This document shows positions 1-9,078 of a stretch of 64,000 nt of DNA, piece after piece. The notes beneath the pieces are model-generated. The model was not told where the DNA came from. It did no database searches and saw only the letters and a program-made list of their open reading frames with translations. The stretch is taken from NCBI RefSeq assembly GCF_000153105.1, contig NZ_CH672376.1, positions 1,465,123 to 1,529,122 on the forward strand, in the 5' to 3' direction. Position numbers and translations under genes: made by a program. Positions within the stretch are counted from its first letter, which is position 1, and each line of letters begins with the position of its first letter. The DNA comes from Blastopirellula marina DSM 3645. GTDB lineage: Bacteria; Planctomycetota; Planctomycetia; Pirellulales; Pirellulaceae.

Positions 1-216
1 ATAGACTTTGCCGGCGGCGACGGTCGGCCCGCTATAGCCAGAGCCGATGGGCGCTCGCCATTTGACTTCGGGCCCTTCCGCCGGAAACTTGCGTAAGATG
101 CGATCCTCGCGCCAGACGCCGTCTCGATTTTCACCGCGCCACTGCGGCCAATCGTCGCCCAGGGCAGGGGAGACGATCGCCAGACACGCACCCAGGAGCA
201 ACCAATTGATACGCAT
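1..216 (-). CDS. PQQ-like beta-propeller protein, N-terminal part, cut by window edge
   Basis: Seventy-two codons can be read from an ATG at 216 to the window edge, and the rest of the gene lies outside. The start has AAGGGA about 8 bases upstream. The product begins with a short signal peptide ending near SPALG, followed by DWPQWRGENRDGVW and then GYSGPTVAAGKVY. That pattern (W-x-Q-W-R-G, then G-P-x-V-A-x-G-K-V-Y) is typical of exported planctomycete PQQ-binding-like beta-propeller (BamB-like) proteins. The substrate is unknown. It is 38 bases downstream of the DUF1549/DUF1553 gene on the same strand and is probably the third gene of that operon. Confidence 0.8.
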   Translation of the reverse strand, partial: MRINWLLLGACLAIVSPALGDDWPQWRGENRDGVWREDRILRKFPAEGPEVKWRAPIGSGYSGPTVAAGKVY

Positions 217-254
217 CCAACGAATCCCTTCGTAGCGACCTGGGGCCGCCGTGA

Positions 255-3200
255 CTAACGGTTGAACAAAAAGGCAGGACTGTTGATCAACGCCCAAGCC
301 AAGTCTTGCACGCCGGTCAAGCGTTGATTCTTCTCCAGTTCGGCGAGTTTCGCAACCTTAACTTGCATTTCTTTCAGGCGACCATCGCGTGATCGATAGA
401 ACTCGGTCAGCTTTTTCGTCTGTTCTTCGGTCCGCTCGGCCGCGGCGAGCGCCAAGATCTCTTGGATCTCTGGCGGCAGGTTGCTTTTCAAGTGCAGCGG
501 CCGAGGGCTGGTCGTGACGGAAACGCGGAACTTGCCCAGCAGGTGCGTCCCATCGGGATATTGGAAGTTCATCCGCACCGCCAGATTGGTTCCCTCGGCG
601 AATCCCGCGTCATCGGCCGTTTCAAAGATCGCGACGTGCGGCACGTTGAACTCAGGACTTACCGCCCAACCGCTGGCCGGGTTGTTGTCGATCGCTGCGC
701 GTACGTCCCAACCTTGTTGCGAAAAATCGGCTTCGCCGCCGGTTAGCGGCACGTCGACCGTTTGGGCGGCGTCTGTGGCGCTGGTCGCGGCGACTTTCAG
801 TTCGCTCAAGACAAAGTTGCCATTTTTGGCGCGACCTGGACCGCCAGCAGGCAAACTAGATTCGGCCAGCGCCTCGATTCGAATTCCGGTGACGCCGGTC
901 AGATCGGTCGGAAAGAGAAGTTCGTATTCGTCTTTCGCCAGCGCACCTGAAACAACGATCGACTGATCCTCCAGCGATTTGAACTCGGCGCCAATGGTTG
1001 ACTTCATCGCGGCGGCGGTCAGCGGCGTCCACTCTGGCGTGCGGGCCGAGCTTGCTTCCCACTCTGGCATTTTGGCCATCAGGTCGGCTTCGTAGGTGGC
1101 CAACTCTTGCTGCGCCTCTTCGTAGTCGCCGATCGATTCGTGCAATGTGCGAATCGCCAGGTCGCGCTCTTCGGCCGTCGGCTTGCGGGCATAGAATCGC
1201 AGGAAGAGCTCTTCGATCAGCTGCTCGTCATCCGGCGTCTCCAGCGTCAGCTTGGTTAGTTCGCTGTTGGGATCGGCGATCGCGTCAGCGATGGTCGGAC
1301 CGTTCACCAACTTCATCACCGGGCCCAGCATCACGCCGCCAGAGCGTTCGCATTCGCACGAGCTTTCTCGCGGCGGGCGCCCAAAATCGTCGAGAAACGG
1401 AATACGAGCCGACACGTCAGGCAATTGCATCGCGCGAAATCCGGTCGGTACGCCGGGCAACTTGGCCGCGCTGCCGGTCGCCAAGTGAATCGAATCGAAC
1501 AGCACTTCGGCCGGGAGGCGGCGGGGCAGAGCGTGCGAATAGTTAATGCCGTCGTCATCGTTCCAACGGTTGGTTTCGACCGAATGCTGATAGACGCGCG
1601 ACTTGCAGATGCGGCGGAGCATTACCTGCATGTCAAAATCGCTCTCGAGAAACTCTTGCGTCAAGCGATCGAGCAACTGCGGGTTGGCGGCCGGATTGCC
1701 GGCGCGAATGTCGTCGATCGGTTCAATGATGCCGACGCCAAACAGATAGCCCCAAAGTCGATTGACGTAACTCTTGGCGAAGTATTGATTCTCGGGCGAG
1801 ATCATCCAGTCGGCCAGCTTCTCGCGGCGGCTGTCAGCGTCTGCGACCAGTTCGTTCTGGTACGGAAATTCGGGAGGCGCCACATTGCCGGTGAGCAAGT
1901 GCTTCACTTCGCCAGACCCGGTGTCGTAAATCACTTCGACCAGCGGTTGGGCGCCTTCGACCGCCGTGCCGCCGATCCGCTGACCGGCGAAATGCTTGTC
2001 TTCTTTGCGACCGACTTGGGCGAAGAAAGCCGAGAGCTGGTAGTACTGGCTTTGCGTCCAGCGCTCGAACGGATGGTCATGGCATTTGTTGCAATTGAAA
2101 CGGACCGCCAAAAAGAGCTGCGTCGTGTTCTCCATCGCGCCTTCCGGATCGCGGAGGATCTTGTAGTAAGAGCTGGGGGGATTGTCGATGTTCGAGCCGG
2201 ATGCGGTCAGGATCTCGTGGACGAACTGATCATACGGTTTGTTCTCGGCGATCGATTCTTTGATCCAATCGCGGAACGCATGAACGCCGGGCTCACCCAG
2301 GAACTTCTCGTTCACCTGCAGCAAGTCGGCCCACTTGTTGGTCCAAAATTCGATAAACGGCGCGCTGCCGATCAGACGATCGACCAACGCTTCACGCTTG
2401 GCCTGAGTCGCGGTCGTATCGGCCAGAAATGCTTTCACGTCCTCGGACGTCGGCGGCAATCCGGTCAGGTCGAGATAAACGCGGCGGATGAACTCTTCAT
2501 CGGTGCACAGTCCGCTGGGCAGCACTTTGACGCGCTGCAACTTGTCGTACACCAGTTCGTCCACATAGCTCTCGGTCGGCGGATTGGTCCACTCAAAGCC
2601 GCTGCGATCGCCCATGACGGTGACCGTCGTTGCGGCGTAGGCGCCGTCAAACCGCGCGAGCACCGCCGATTCGCCGCGCCGCAGCAGCGACAACACGCCG
2701 TAGGCGTCGGCCACGGCGACTTCGATATTGCCGCTTTCGATAAATGCGTCGGCGGTGACGTCTTTGGTCGTACCGTCCGCATAGTTGGCGAGAATTACAA
2801 ACTGCTGCTTCATCTTGGGCAGCGGAATGACCGGGTTTTTCGGCAGGATCTCGATCGAGGTAACTTTCGGCGATTCGAGATTCAGTTTCACGCCGCCTGC
2901 GATCCAGTTGCGCAAGATTTCGTAACGGCGGTCGCCGGGCTTGGTCAGTTGACCGCCGACATGCGGGATGGCGCCGCTCGATTTGAGCAGCATCAAGCTT
3001 TGATCAGGCGCCGCGCGATTGAAACGACGACCGGCGACATCGTCGACCAGCGCTCGGTGATCGTACAGAGGATCGTAGCCGCGCAGTGACAGCTTGAAGC
3101 CATTCTTGCCATCTTTCGATCCATGGCACGTCCCTTGATTGCAACCCATCTTCGACATCGCGGGATTCACATCGCGGACATAGTCGGCATGAACTTCCCC

Positions 3201-3551
3201 TTCCAGGTTACGCACGCTGACCGGCACGCTGACGTCTTGATCGGCGTACTTCAAAACCAGTTGCGTCTCGCCGTCGGCCACCGGAGAAACGAGTCCATTG
3301 GGCGTGATTTTGAACTGCGTCGATTCATCTTGCCGTTCGACGACGCGGGTCAGGTCGACGATCTCGCCTGAGTCGAGCGTGCCGGTGACCAGCACCTGGG
3401 CGTAGGCGAAAGGAGAATCGAGTTCGATCCGCTCGGGCCAAACGTCAACTTTGACCAGGCGCTTCCCGGCGGGGATCGTATTCTCGGCGCGTATCGAACC
3501 GAGCGACACGGCGAGCGCGAGCAACAGGCTAAGTAAGATTCGCGAAATCAT
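255..3551 (-). CDS. DUF1549/DUF1553 (PSCyt2/PSD1) secreted protein
   Basis: A 1098-residue exported protein with a signal peptide (about 1-22) and a bacterial Ig-like stretch (about 33-115). A cysteine/histidine element CNQGTCH lies at 137-143. A DUF1549 domain (about 325-530) contains the CNKCHDHPFERW motif, and a DUF1553 domain (about 620-870) contains YVNRLWGYLFG and DDIRAGNPAANP. The C-terminus ends in the family signature ALINSPAFLFNR. These proteins are abundant in planctomycetes and are thought to be cytochrome-like surface or periplasmic proteins, but no reaction is established. A poorly conserved insert of beta-rich sequence (about 870-1040) separates DUF1553 from the tail. The gene follows the WD40/cytochrome gene by 51 bases, the usual pairing. 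Confidence 0.92.
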   Translation of the reverse strand: MISRILLSLLLALAVSLGSIRAENTIPAGKRLVKVDVWPERIELDSPFAYAQVLVTGTLDSGEIVDLTRVVERQDESTQFKITPNGLVSPVADGETQLVLKYADQDVSVPVSVRNLEGEVHADYVRDVNPAMSKMGCNQGTCHGSKDGKNGFKLSLRGYDPLYDHRALVDDVAGRRFNRAAPDQSLMLLKSSGAIPHVGGQLTKPGDRRYEILRNWIAGGVKLNLESPKVTSIEILPKNPVIPLPKMKQQFVILANYADGTTKDVTADAFIESGNIEVAVADAYGVLSLLRRGESAVLARFDGAYAATTVTVMGDRSGFEWTNPPTESYVDELVYDKLQRVKVLPSGLCTDEEFIRRVYLDLTGLPPTSEDVKAFLADTTATQAKREALVDRLIGSAPFIEFWTNKWADLLQVNEKFLGEPGVHAFRDWIKESIAENKPYDQFVHEILTASGSNIDNPPSSYYKILRDPEGAMENTTQLFLAVRFNCNKCHDHPFERWTQSQYYQLSAFFAQVGRKEDKHFAGQRIGGTAVEGAQPLVEVIYDTGSGEVKHLLTGNVAPPEFPYQNELVADADSRREKLADWMISPENQYFAKSYVNRLWGYLFGVGIIEPIDDIRAGNPAANPQLLDRLTQEFLESDFDMQVMLRRICKSRVYQHSVETNRWNDDDGINYSHALPRRLPAEVLFDSIHLATGSAAKLPGVPTGFRAMQLPDVSARIPFLDDFGRPPRESSCECERSGGVMLGPVMKLVNGPTIADAIADPNSELTKLTLETPDDEQLIEELFLRFYARKPTAEERDLAIRTLHESIGDYEEAQQELATYEADLMAKMPEWEASSARTPEWTPLTAAAMKSTIGAEFKSLEDQSIVVSGALAKDEYELLFPTDLTGVTGIRIEALAESSLPAGGPGRAKNGNFVLSELKVAATSATDAAQTVDVPLTGGEADFSQQGWDVRAAIDNNPASGWAVSPEFNVPHVAIFETADDAGFAEGTNLAVRMNFQYPDGTHLLGKFRVSVTTSPRPLHLKSNLPPEIQEILALAAAERTEEQTKKLTEFYRSRDGRLKEMQVKVAKLAELEKNQRLTGVQDLAWALINSPAFLFNR

Positions 3552-3602
3552 AAAAGCGTTTCCTTGCCGGGGGATAATAGCGCCGTGAGAACGTCGGAAA
3601 AT

Positions 3603-4997
3603 CTAGTTTGCCGCAGCCGCCGGAGCGGCCAGCGGGACGGCCGAAAACTGACGCACCAGCGTACCGTCTTTGACCAGGTTAATGCGAACGACGCCGTCAA
3701 ATCCGACCGAAGCCAACTGCTGCCCATCGGGACTGAAAGCGATCGAATAGACGGCGCCTTGTTGGGCGGCCATCTGACGCAGCAGTTTGCCATCGGCCGT
3801 GTTAAACAGATGAATCTCGCCGGTTTGGTCGTTGCTGCTGCAAGCGGCGACCAGCGAAGCGTCGGGAGAAAATGCGACATCAAACACGCGGCCCGGCAGC
3901 GCCGGAAAGGCGCGAATTAAATTGAAGTCGTCGCCGATCTTCCGATCTTTCTCGCGAAACATTTTATAGATCTTGGGGATGCCGTCGGCGCCGCCGATCA
4001 GCAGTTGATCTTCGGTCGGATGACGCATCACGGCGGCGATGCCCCCTTTGAGTGCGCCCGGCGTGATGCTGGTGATGTTGTCAATGAAGCGTTCGGTTTT
4101 GACTTCGTACAGTTTCATTGTCATATCGCGACTGACCGAGACGAGGTGCGAGCCGTCGACCGAGAAGGTCGTATCGAGCGCCCAGTCTTCATGGGCGCCG
4201 TTGAACAACACCTGATCGCCGGTCTCGGCGTTGAAGACGCGAACCGTGTTGTCGCCGCAACCGACCGAAACTTGTTTACCGTCGGGAGACCAGTTGGCGC
4301 CGTAGATCGTGTCGTACGAAACCGGAAGCGAATAGGTCAACTCACCGCTCTCCACGTCCCACATTTGCAGTTCGCCCAAGCGACCCGGCGATCCGCCTGC
4401 GACGACCAAGCGTTCGCCATCGGGAGAGAACCGCGCGGATTCTATTCGCTCGGACATGCCGACCAAGCGTTGGGCGACGCCGCTGCCGTCCGCTTTTTGC
4501 AGCAACACTTCGTGATAGCCGGATACGGCCAGCATGCTGCCGTCGGGGGAGTACTCAATCGAGGTCAGCACCGGCGGCAGTGAATAGACCGGCGGATGAT
4601 CGTGATCAATCGTGGGTCGCGTCGAAGCCGGCGTATCATCTTTCGCACCTTGCGAGATCCACAGCGCCAACGTTTGGCGATCGGCGTCGGCCAACGGCTT
4701 TTTGCCTTTTGGCATTTCGGCTTTGCCTTCGTCCGGCGTGATTAACTCGATCAAATAGCTTTCGTCCGGCTTGCCGGCGACGATTGCAGCGCCGCCGCTT
4801 TCACCGCCGGCGATCAGCTTCTCAAAATCGGTCATGACATAATCGCCCCCTTGCTTGGCCGGCTGATGACAGCCTTGACAGTTGGCCTGGAAGATCGGAC
4901 GCACGTCACGGAAGTAACTGACAGTCCGATCTTCTTCCGCCAGCAGAGCGGGGGCGAAGAAGAGGACCAACGAGAATACGAACAGCTTCGATGGCAT
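3603..4997 (-). CDS. WD40 repeat protein with N-terminal cytochrome c-like domain (PSCyt1)
   Basis: A 464-residue exported protein. The signal peptide (1-20, ending ALLA) is followed by a planctomycete cytochrome C domain with CQGCH at 40-44 and the conserved MPKGKKPL motif near 115. About seven WD40 blades follow, recognisable by repeated FSPDG and WSPDG turns (for example FSPDGERLVVAGG, WSPDGKQVSVGCGDN, FSPDGQQLASVGFDG). Proteins of this type are encoded next to DUF1549/DUF1553 genes and may form a redox or scaffold pair with them; that function is inferred. The gene is first of an apparent three-gene minus-strand operon. AAGGAT lies about 10 bases before the ATG. Confidence 0.92.
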   Translation of the reverse strand: MPSKLFVFSLVLFFAPALLAEEDRTVSYFRDVRPIFQANCQGCHQPAKQGGDYVMTDFEKLIAGGESGGAAIVAGKPDESYLIELITPDEGKAEMPKGKKPLADADRQTLALWISQGAKDDTPASTRPTIDHDHPPVYSLPPVLTSIEYSPDGSMLAVSGYHEVLLQKADGSGVAQRLVGMSERIESARFSPDGERLVVAGGSPGRLGELQMWDVESGELTYSLPVSYDTIYGANWSPDGKQVSVGCGDNTVRVFNAETGDQVLFNGAHEDWALDTTFSVDGSHLVSVSRDMTMKLYEVKTERFIDNITSITPGALKGGIAAVMRHPTEDQLLIGGADGIPKIYKMFREKDRKIGDDFNLIRAFPALPGRVFDVAFSPDASLVAACSSNDQTGEIHLFNTADGKLLRQMAAQQGAVYSIAFSPDGQQLASVGFDGVVRINLVKDGTLVRQFSAVPLAAPAAAAN

Positions 4998-5399
4998 CGC
5001 AACGGATCCTTGTCGAAAGCGCTGGCTTGTAAGGAGGCTTGGTGAGCAGGCAAGGGAAGGAGCGCCGCCGAGGAAGCGCGGCGCGGAATGACTTACGGTT
5101 TATGCTAACCGAAAAGTTGGCGAGATTGCAAGAATTTCCCGCCCTGGCCAAGGGATCGCGGGGAAGTTTGCCCCCCAGGTACAAAAAAAGGTGCGCCGAA
5201 GCGCACCTCAGTAGCGTGGTTGGCCCCGATAGGGCGGCGCAGCCGTGGGGAGCATCGGTTCCCGGTCGGCGGCGAATGGGCACGCCGGATCAAATTGCCG
5301 GGGGAAGCCTCCGCTTTTTGGATGCCCGCGGCGTGATGCTGCTTGCCGACTTCGTCGGCCCAGATAGCGGAGCGATCTGGGCAAACCTGATTGGCGAAT
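4998..5399. other. intergenic region, 402 bases
   Basis: No gene is seen. It holds the terminator of the upstream minus-strand gene (5183-5208). On the minus strand there is also a weak promoter-like pair, TTGCAA, 18 bases, then TAGCAT, ending near 5103, which could drive the WD40/DUF1549 operon. The TAGCAT lies inside the small palindrome GGTTAGCATAAACC (5098-5111). Apparent short reading frames across this region overlap both strands and resemble nothing known. Confidence 0.5.
5183..5208 (-). terminator. intrinsic terminator for the gene at 5400-7313
   Basis: Read on the minus strand, AGGTGCGC-TTCG-GCGCACCT forms a perfect 8-bp stem closed by a C(UUCG)G tetraloop and followed directly by seven T residues. 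This is a textbook rho-independent terminator about 190 bases beyond the stop of the minus-strand gene at 5400-7313. Confidence 0.88.
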
Positions 5400-7313
5400 C
5401 TACTTTCGCAGGGTGACGCCGGTCATCATCCAGCCGTTTCCTTCGGTGTTGACGAAGAAGCCGCCTGGTCCCAGAAAGGGGGCGACCTGCGCGAAAGGAG
5501 GCAGCTTCGATCCGTCCAACTCTTGCCGGCGAACTTCGTCTTCGTGACCGATGCGCCAGATGCGATTGATCGCTTCGCCCAGCAGCGATTTCGCTTCGGG
5601 CATGCGATTGGTGCGGATCATTTCGTGCGTGACGCGGAACATCTCGTCGGTACGTCCGAATTGAAAAAAGCTGTCCTGGGCCAAGCCCAAATCGGTCAAC
5701 GCGGCTTTGACGCGCACGAAATCGGCCGACTTCGACAAGTCGCTCTTATTTTGCAACACTTTTTCCAGCAGTCCGACATGGGACGAAACGAAGAGCCATT
5801 TGCCATGGATCGTGATCGCCATGTTCGGCAGTTTTTGCGCCGGTTGCGGATTGGGGGCCGCGACAAAGGCGGTCGGAAAGCCGGGGCCGATGATCGTCAG
5901 CGTCGGCAGTTCTTCTTCGGCCTCTTCGATTCGCCAAGCGTCAAAATTGCCTTCGGCGCCTTTGATCTCGATCGGTTCTGCGTTCGGTTCGTTCTCAAGA
6001 ATCTTCCAAATCGCCGCTTTCACCATCGCCACGTTCGTGATTTCGACCGCAAATAACCGGCGTTCGCTATTGGGCGTAATCGGTACGGCAGAGTCTGAAA
6101 TCATAATGACTTCGTCATCGAGAAACGGCACGATGTCGTGGGGGATATCGACCTGCGGGCCGAGGTTGTCTTCTTTCAGACTTTCCATCACTTCGTCAAA
6201 GATCTCGTCGTCGGCGTAAGCGTTGACGATCGACTTGACGTACTTGAACGCGTCTTGCATGTCCCAGCGAACCGAGAAGTAAGTCGCAACTTCGTCCGGA
6301 ACCCACGCCGGCGGCGCTTCGATCGGCCCATTCGGGAAGTCCATGATCCGAGCGCCCAGCACAAAGCGATCCCCAGCGGCCGCGTTGGGATCGGTCGGAG
6401 CATAGGCGAACTCACGATGGAGGATATCGTATTGCTTGTCAGGTCCGGCGTTGAAATTGATCAAACCGCCGCCCCCTTTAAGGGCTTCAAAACCTTCGCC
6501 TTCGAGCATCTTCAGAATGTCTTTGCCCCGCTTCTTGCGACCGCCGGCTTGGGCGCGCATCACTTCGACAAAGCCGAACGGTTCGGCGAACCAGCGAATG
6601 TTGGGGGCCAGGCCGTCGGCGTCTTGCTCGCAGCGTTTTTTTACTTCGACGAACGGCTCGAAGTCCGAGAGCGGTTTCGCCGCTTTGCCGGCCGTCTGGG
6701 CTTTCACGATCGCGGTCAGCACATCCAGGTTGTCGCCGGCCAGCAGCAAATCTTGGTTGATCAGATAGAAAGCGATTTTGTTTTCAACTTCACCCTTTTT
6801 CTTGGGGAAGGTGAACTTCGCCGCATCGACTCCTTCGATCTTCAAGGTCGCTTTGGCGGCGCCTTGTTCGATCTGGTTTTTCTCGATCTTCTTCAGCAGC
6901 GCATTGGCCGGCTGCAATTTTCCGGTGACGTCGACCAGCAGCACCATCGCGTGCAACTTGTCATCGTTGTTCGGTTGAATCGCCGCGGCGCAGACTTCGC
7001 CGGCATAGACCCCTTCGAGATCGGCGAAGGTGATCCCCAGTTTGACGCCGCCGTCAGACAGTTTGGCTTTGAGCTGTTTGACCAGATCGTCGGCGAACGG
7101 CTTCATGTCTTCATGAGCGGCCAGCTCCCCCAACTGAGTCGCTTCAAAACGAACGCGTAGTTCGTCCATGTCGGGGGTCGAGATGTAGCTTTTCGTCGTA
7201 TCGGGCAGCAGGTCGGCCGCCGGTGGTGGTACGGCCAGGGCCAATGAGGAGGAAGTGGCGGCGCAAATTGCGCAAATTGCCAAACGGAAACTCGGTGGCA
7301 TGCGAAATTTCAC
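5400..7313 (-). CDS. secreted protein of unknown function
   Basis: A 637-residue exported protein that I cannot assign to a characterised family. A signal peptide (about 1-27, ending LALA) leads into an alpha/beta sequence with no catalytic motif I recognise. A Lys/Gly-rich linker lies near 265 (GGRKKRGKDILKMLEG). Similar large secreted proteins with repeated hydrophobic-acidic strands are common orphans in planctomycetes. The start is a GTG at 7313, with GGAGG about 11 bases upstream on the minus strand; an in-frame ATG four codons later (7301) is less well placed. It is transcribed alone, with a strong terminator downstream and a hairpin in its leader (7353-7391). Confidence 0.72.
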   Translation of the reverse strand: MKFRMPPSFRLAICAICAATSSSLALAVPPPAADLLPDTTKSYISTPDMDELRVRFEATQLGELAAHEDMKPFADDLVKQLKAKLSDGGVKLGITFADLEGVYAGEVCAAAIQPNNDDKLHAMVLLVDVTGKLQPANALLKKIEKNQIEQGAAKATLKIEGVDAAKFTFPKKKGEVENKIAFYLINQDLLLAGDNLDVLTAIVKAQTAGKAAKPLSDFEPFVEVKKRCEQDADGLAPNIRWFAEPFGFVEVMRAQAGGRKKRGKDILKMLEGEGFEALKGGGGLINFNAGPDKQYDILHREFAYAPTDPNAAAGDRFVLGARIMDFPNGPIEAPPAWVPDEVATYFSVRWDMQDAFKYVKSIVNAYADDEIFDEVMESLKEDNLGPQVDIPHDIVPFLDDEVIMISDSAVPITPNSERRLFAVEITNVAMVKAAIWKILENEPNAEPIEIKGAEGNFDAWRIEEAEEELPTLTIIGPGFPTAFVAAPNPQPAQKLPNMAITIHGKWLFVSSHVGLLEKVLQNKSDLSKSADFVRVKAALTDLGLAQDSFFQFGRTDEMFRVTHEMIRTNRMPEAKSLLGEAINRIWRIGHEDEVRRQELDGSKLPPFAQVAPFLGPGGFFVNTEGNGWMMTGVTLRK

Positions 7314-7352
7314 TTCTTTTCTTCCTCCGCCTTCTGATTAACTGCCTGATCG

Positions 7353-7391
7353 AGAGAGTGTGCCCAGACGTTCGCCCGTCGCGCACTCTCT
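7353..7391. repeat. 11-bp inverted repeat in the divergent intergenic region
   Basis: AGAGAGTGTGC (7353-7363) pairs with GCGCACTCTCT (7381-7391) through 11 bp including one G-U, around a 17-base loop. It sits 40-78 bases before the GTG of the minus-strand gene and 200 bases before the plus-strand HD gene. It could be a leader hairpin or an operator. No T-run follows on either strand, so it is not a normal terminator. Confidence 0.6.
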
Positions 7392-7593
7392 TAATATCGG
7401 CAGCGGCGTACTCAAATAAAAACAATGTGTCGTCAGGAAACCAAAGCGATTCTGAGCGTCTTCCCGTACTTCCGTAAAGCTGTACCGAATGTTCCGGATT
7501 AATGGCTCTGAAACGCTTGCGCAGTTTATGCGACCTGACGGAAGAGGGCAAACCCGGTGGACGCTATCGGGGACAAGTTCCATAATCGGCCGG

Positions 7594-8976
7594 ATGAATC
7601 CATATTCCAGCGAAAGTCTCTGTTCGGACCCTATTCACGGCTATATCCCCTTCGTCGTGGACGGCGAACCGGGAGAAGTGACCGAGCGTGACATCATCGA
7701 CTCTCCTTGGGTGCAGCGGATGCGGCAGATTCATCAGCTGCAAACCGCCTGGTGGGTCTATCCGACGGCCGAACATACCCGCTTTCAGCACATTCTGGGG
7801 GTGATGCACCTAGCGAGCCGCGCCATCGCCCAGCTTTATCCGAGCCTGCAAGAGTCGTGCGCCGACGTCCCCAGCCGGGGATATGTCGAAACGTTGGTGC
7901 GTATGGCGGGACTGCTGCATGATGTCGGACATGGTCCGTTTGGCCATTTCTTTGACACCCACTTTTTGTCGCAATTTAATCTGACCCACGAAAAACTGGG
8001 AGCCCAGATTATTGAACAAAAACTGGCCGACATGCTGTCACAATTGCGGCGAAACCCCCATAGCGTGCTCGAACCCAATGAGCAGATCGACCCGCAGCAG
8101 ATCGCCTGGCTGATTCAGCGCCCTCGCGAAGCGGATGCGGCGCCCTATCCACAGTGGTTGATCCATTTGCGCAGTTTGCTCAGCGGCATCTATACGATCG
8201 ACAACATGGATTTTGTCCTCCGCGACGCCTACATGACCGGCTACAGCAGTCGGTCGTACGATCTCGATCGCTTGTTGCACTACAGCTTTTTCACCCCCAG
8301 CGGGCTGACGATCCATCACCGCGGCATGGGCGCGCTCATCCGCTTTATGAATGTGCGAGCCGAACTGTTCCACAACGTCTATTTCCATCGCGAAGTGATG
8401 GCGATCGACAAAACGTTGGAAGACTTGTTTCGCGATAGCCGTCAACATTTCTTTCCCGGCGATCCGTCGGCCGATTTGGATCGTTATCGCGAGTTGACCG
8501 AGTTTTCGCTACTGATCGATGTCGCGCGGTGGAGCCAAAGCGACAATCCAGAAGTTCGCGCCTTGGGCGCGCGATGGGATCAATTGCTGCAGCGAAAGAT
8601 TGAGTGGAAGTTCGTCTGCGAGCGCTCGCTCGGATTCAACGATACGACCACCGAGCAGTCGAACATCTTGCAGTCTGACCAAATGGCCGAATTTGCAATT
8701 CGCCAAGGGTTGCCCGCAGAACTCAAAGAGCTGCCGCTAAAGGTGGCGGTCAGCCGTTATATTTTCCGCCACGAGACGGCGCAGCAGAACTATTTGTACG
8801 ATGCCGCACAAAACGTCGCGAAACCGCTGACGAGCGATCAAATTTTTCGCAGTTTGCCGATCAGCCGCAAGATTTGTCGCATCTATGCGCGAAATACGGA
8901 CCACGCGCCGCAGTTATCGACTGCGCTGGACGCGTTGTTTGGCGGAAATCGGGTCGACGATTTGACCAACATGTGA
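7594..8976 (+). CDS. HD-domain phosphohydrolase (SAMHD1/dGTPase-like)
   Basis: A 460-residue cytosolic HD-superfamily protein. The metal-binding residues are visible as H66 (TRFQHILGV), H109-D110 (GLLHDVGHGPFGH) and a later aspartate near 204-209 (TIDNMDFVLRDAY). The PIHGYIPF start and the order of these motifs match the SAMHD1-like/deoxynucleoside triphosphohydrolase branch, so it probably hydrolyses nucleotides; the exact substrate is not shown. I chose the ATG at 7594 because the family pattern starts immediately after it. Upstream in-frame codons to 7489 look non-coding. There is no strong ribosome binding site. It is followed on the same strand by the AAA ATPase, which has its own promoter. 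Confidence 0.88.
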   Translation: MNPYSSESLCSDPIHGYIPFVVDGEPGEVTERDIIDSPWVQRMRQIHQLQTAWWVYPTAEHTRFQHILGVMHLASRAIAQLYPSLQESCADVPSRGYVETLVRMAGLLHDVGHGPFGHFFDTHFLSQFNLTHEKLGAQIIEQKLADMLSQLRRNPHSVLEPNEQIDPQQIAWLIQRPREADAAPYPQWLIHLRSLLSGIYTIDNMDFVLRDAYMTGYSSRSYDLDRLLHYSFFTPSGLTIHHRGMGALIRFMNVRAELFHNVYFHREVMAIDKTLEDLFRDSRQHFFPGDPSADLDRYRELTEFSLLIDVARWSQSDNPEVRALGARWDQLLQRKIEWKFVCERSLGFNDTTTEQSNILQSDQMAEFAIRQGLPAELKELPLKVAVSRYIFRHETAQQNYLYDAAQNVAKPLTSDQIFRSLPISRKICRIYARNTDHAPQLSTALDALFGGNRVDDLTNM

Positions 8977-9006
8977 ACCTTGGCAGGGGATAAGTTTCCT
9001 CGTGAG

Positions 9007-9034
9007 TTGGCGATCCGTCGCCGCGCGCTATAAT
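9007..9034 (+). promoter_or_regulatory. sigma70-type promoter of the AAA/VWA operon
   Basis: TTGGCG at 9007-9012 and a perfect TATAAT at 9029-9034 are separated by 16 bases. The predicted start of transcription is near 9041, about 38 bases before the ATG of the AAA ATPase, which has CAGGAAAC just upstream. Confidence 0.65.
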
Positions 9035-9078
9035 GCGCTGCGACGCTCCCACTCACGAATCTTTGCCACAGGAAACTT

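Noticed and set aside
1425..3089. 554-codon open frame on the plus strand
   Set aside because: It lies antisense to the DUF1549/DUF1553 gene and shows no family motif; GC-rich coding DNA often leaves the opposite strand open.
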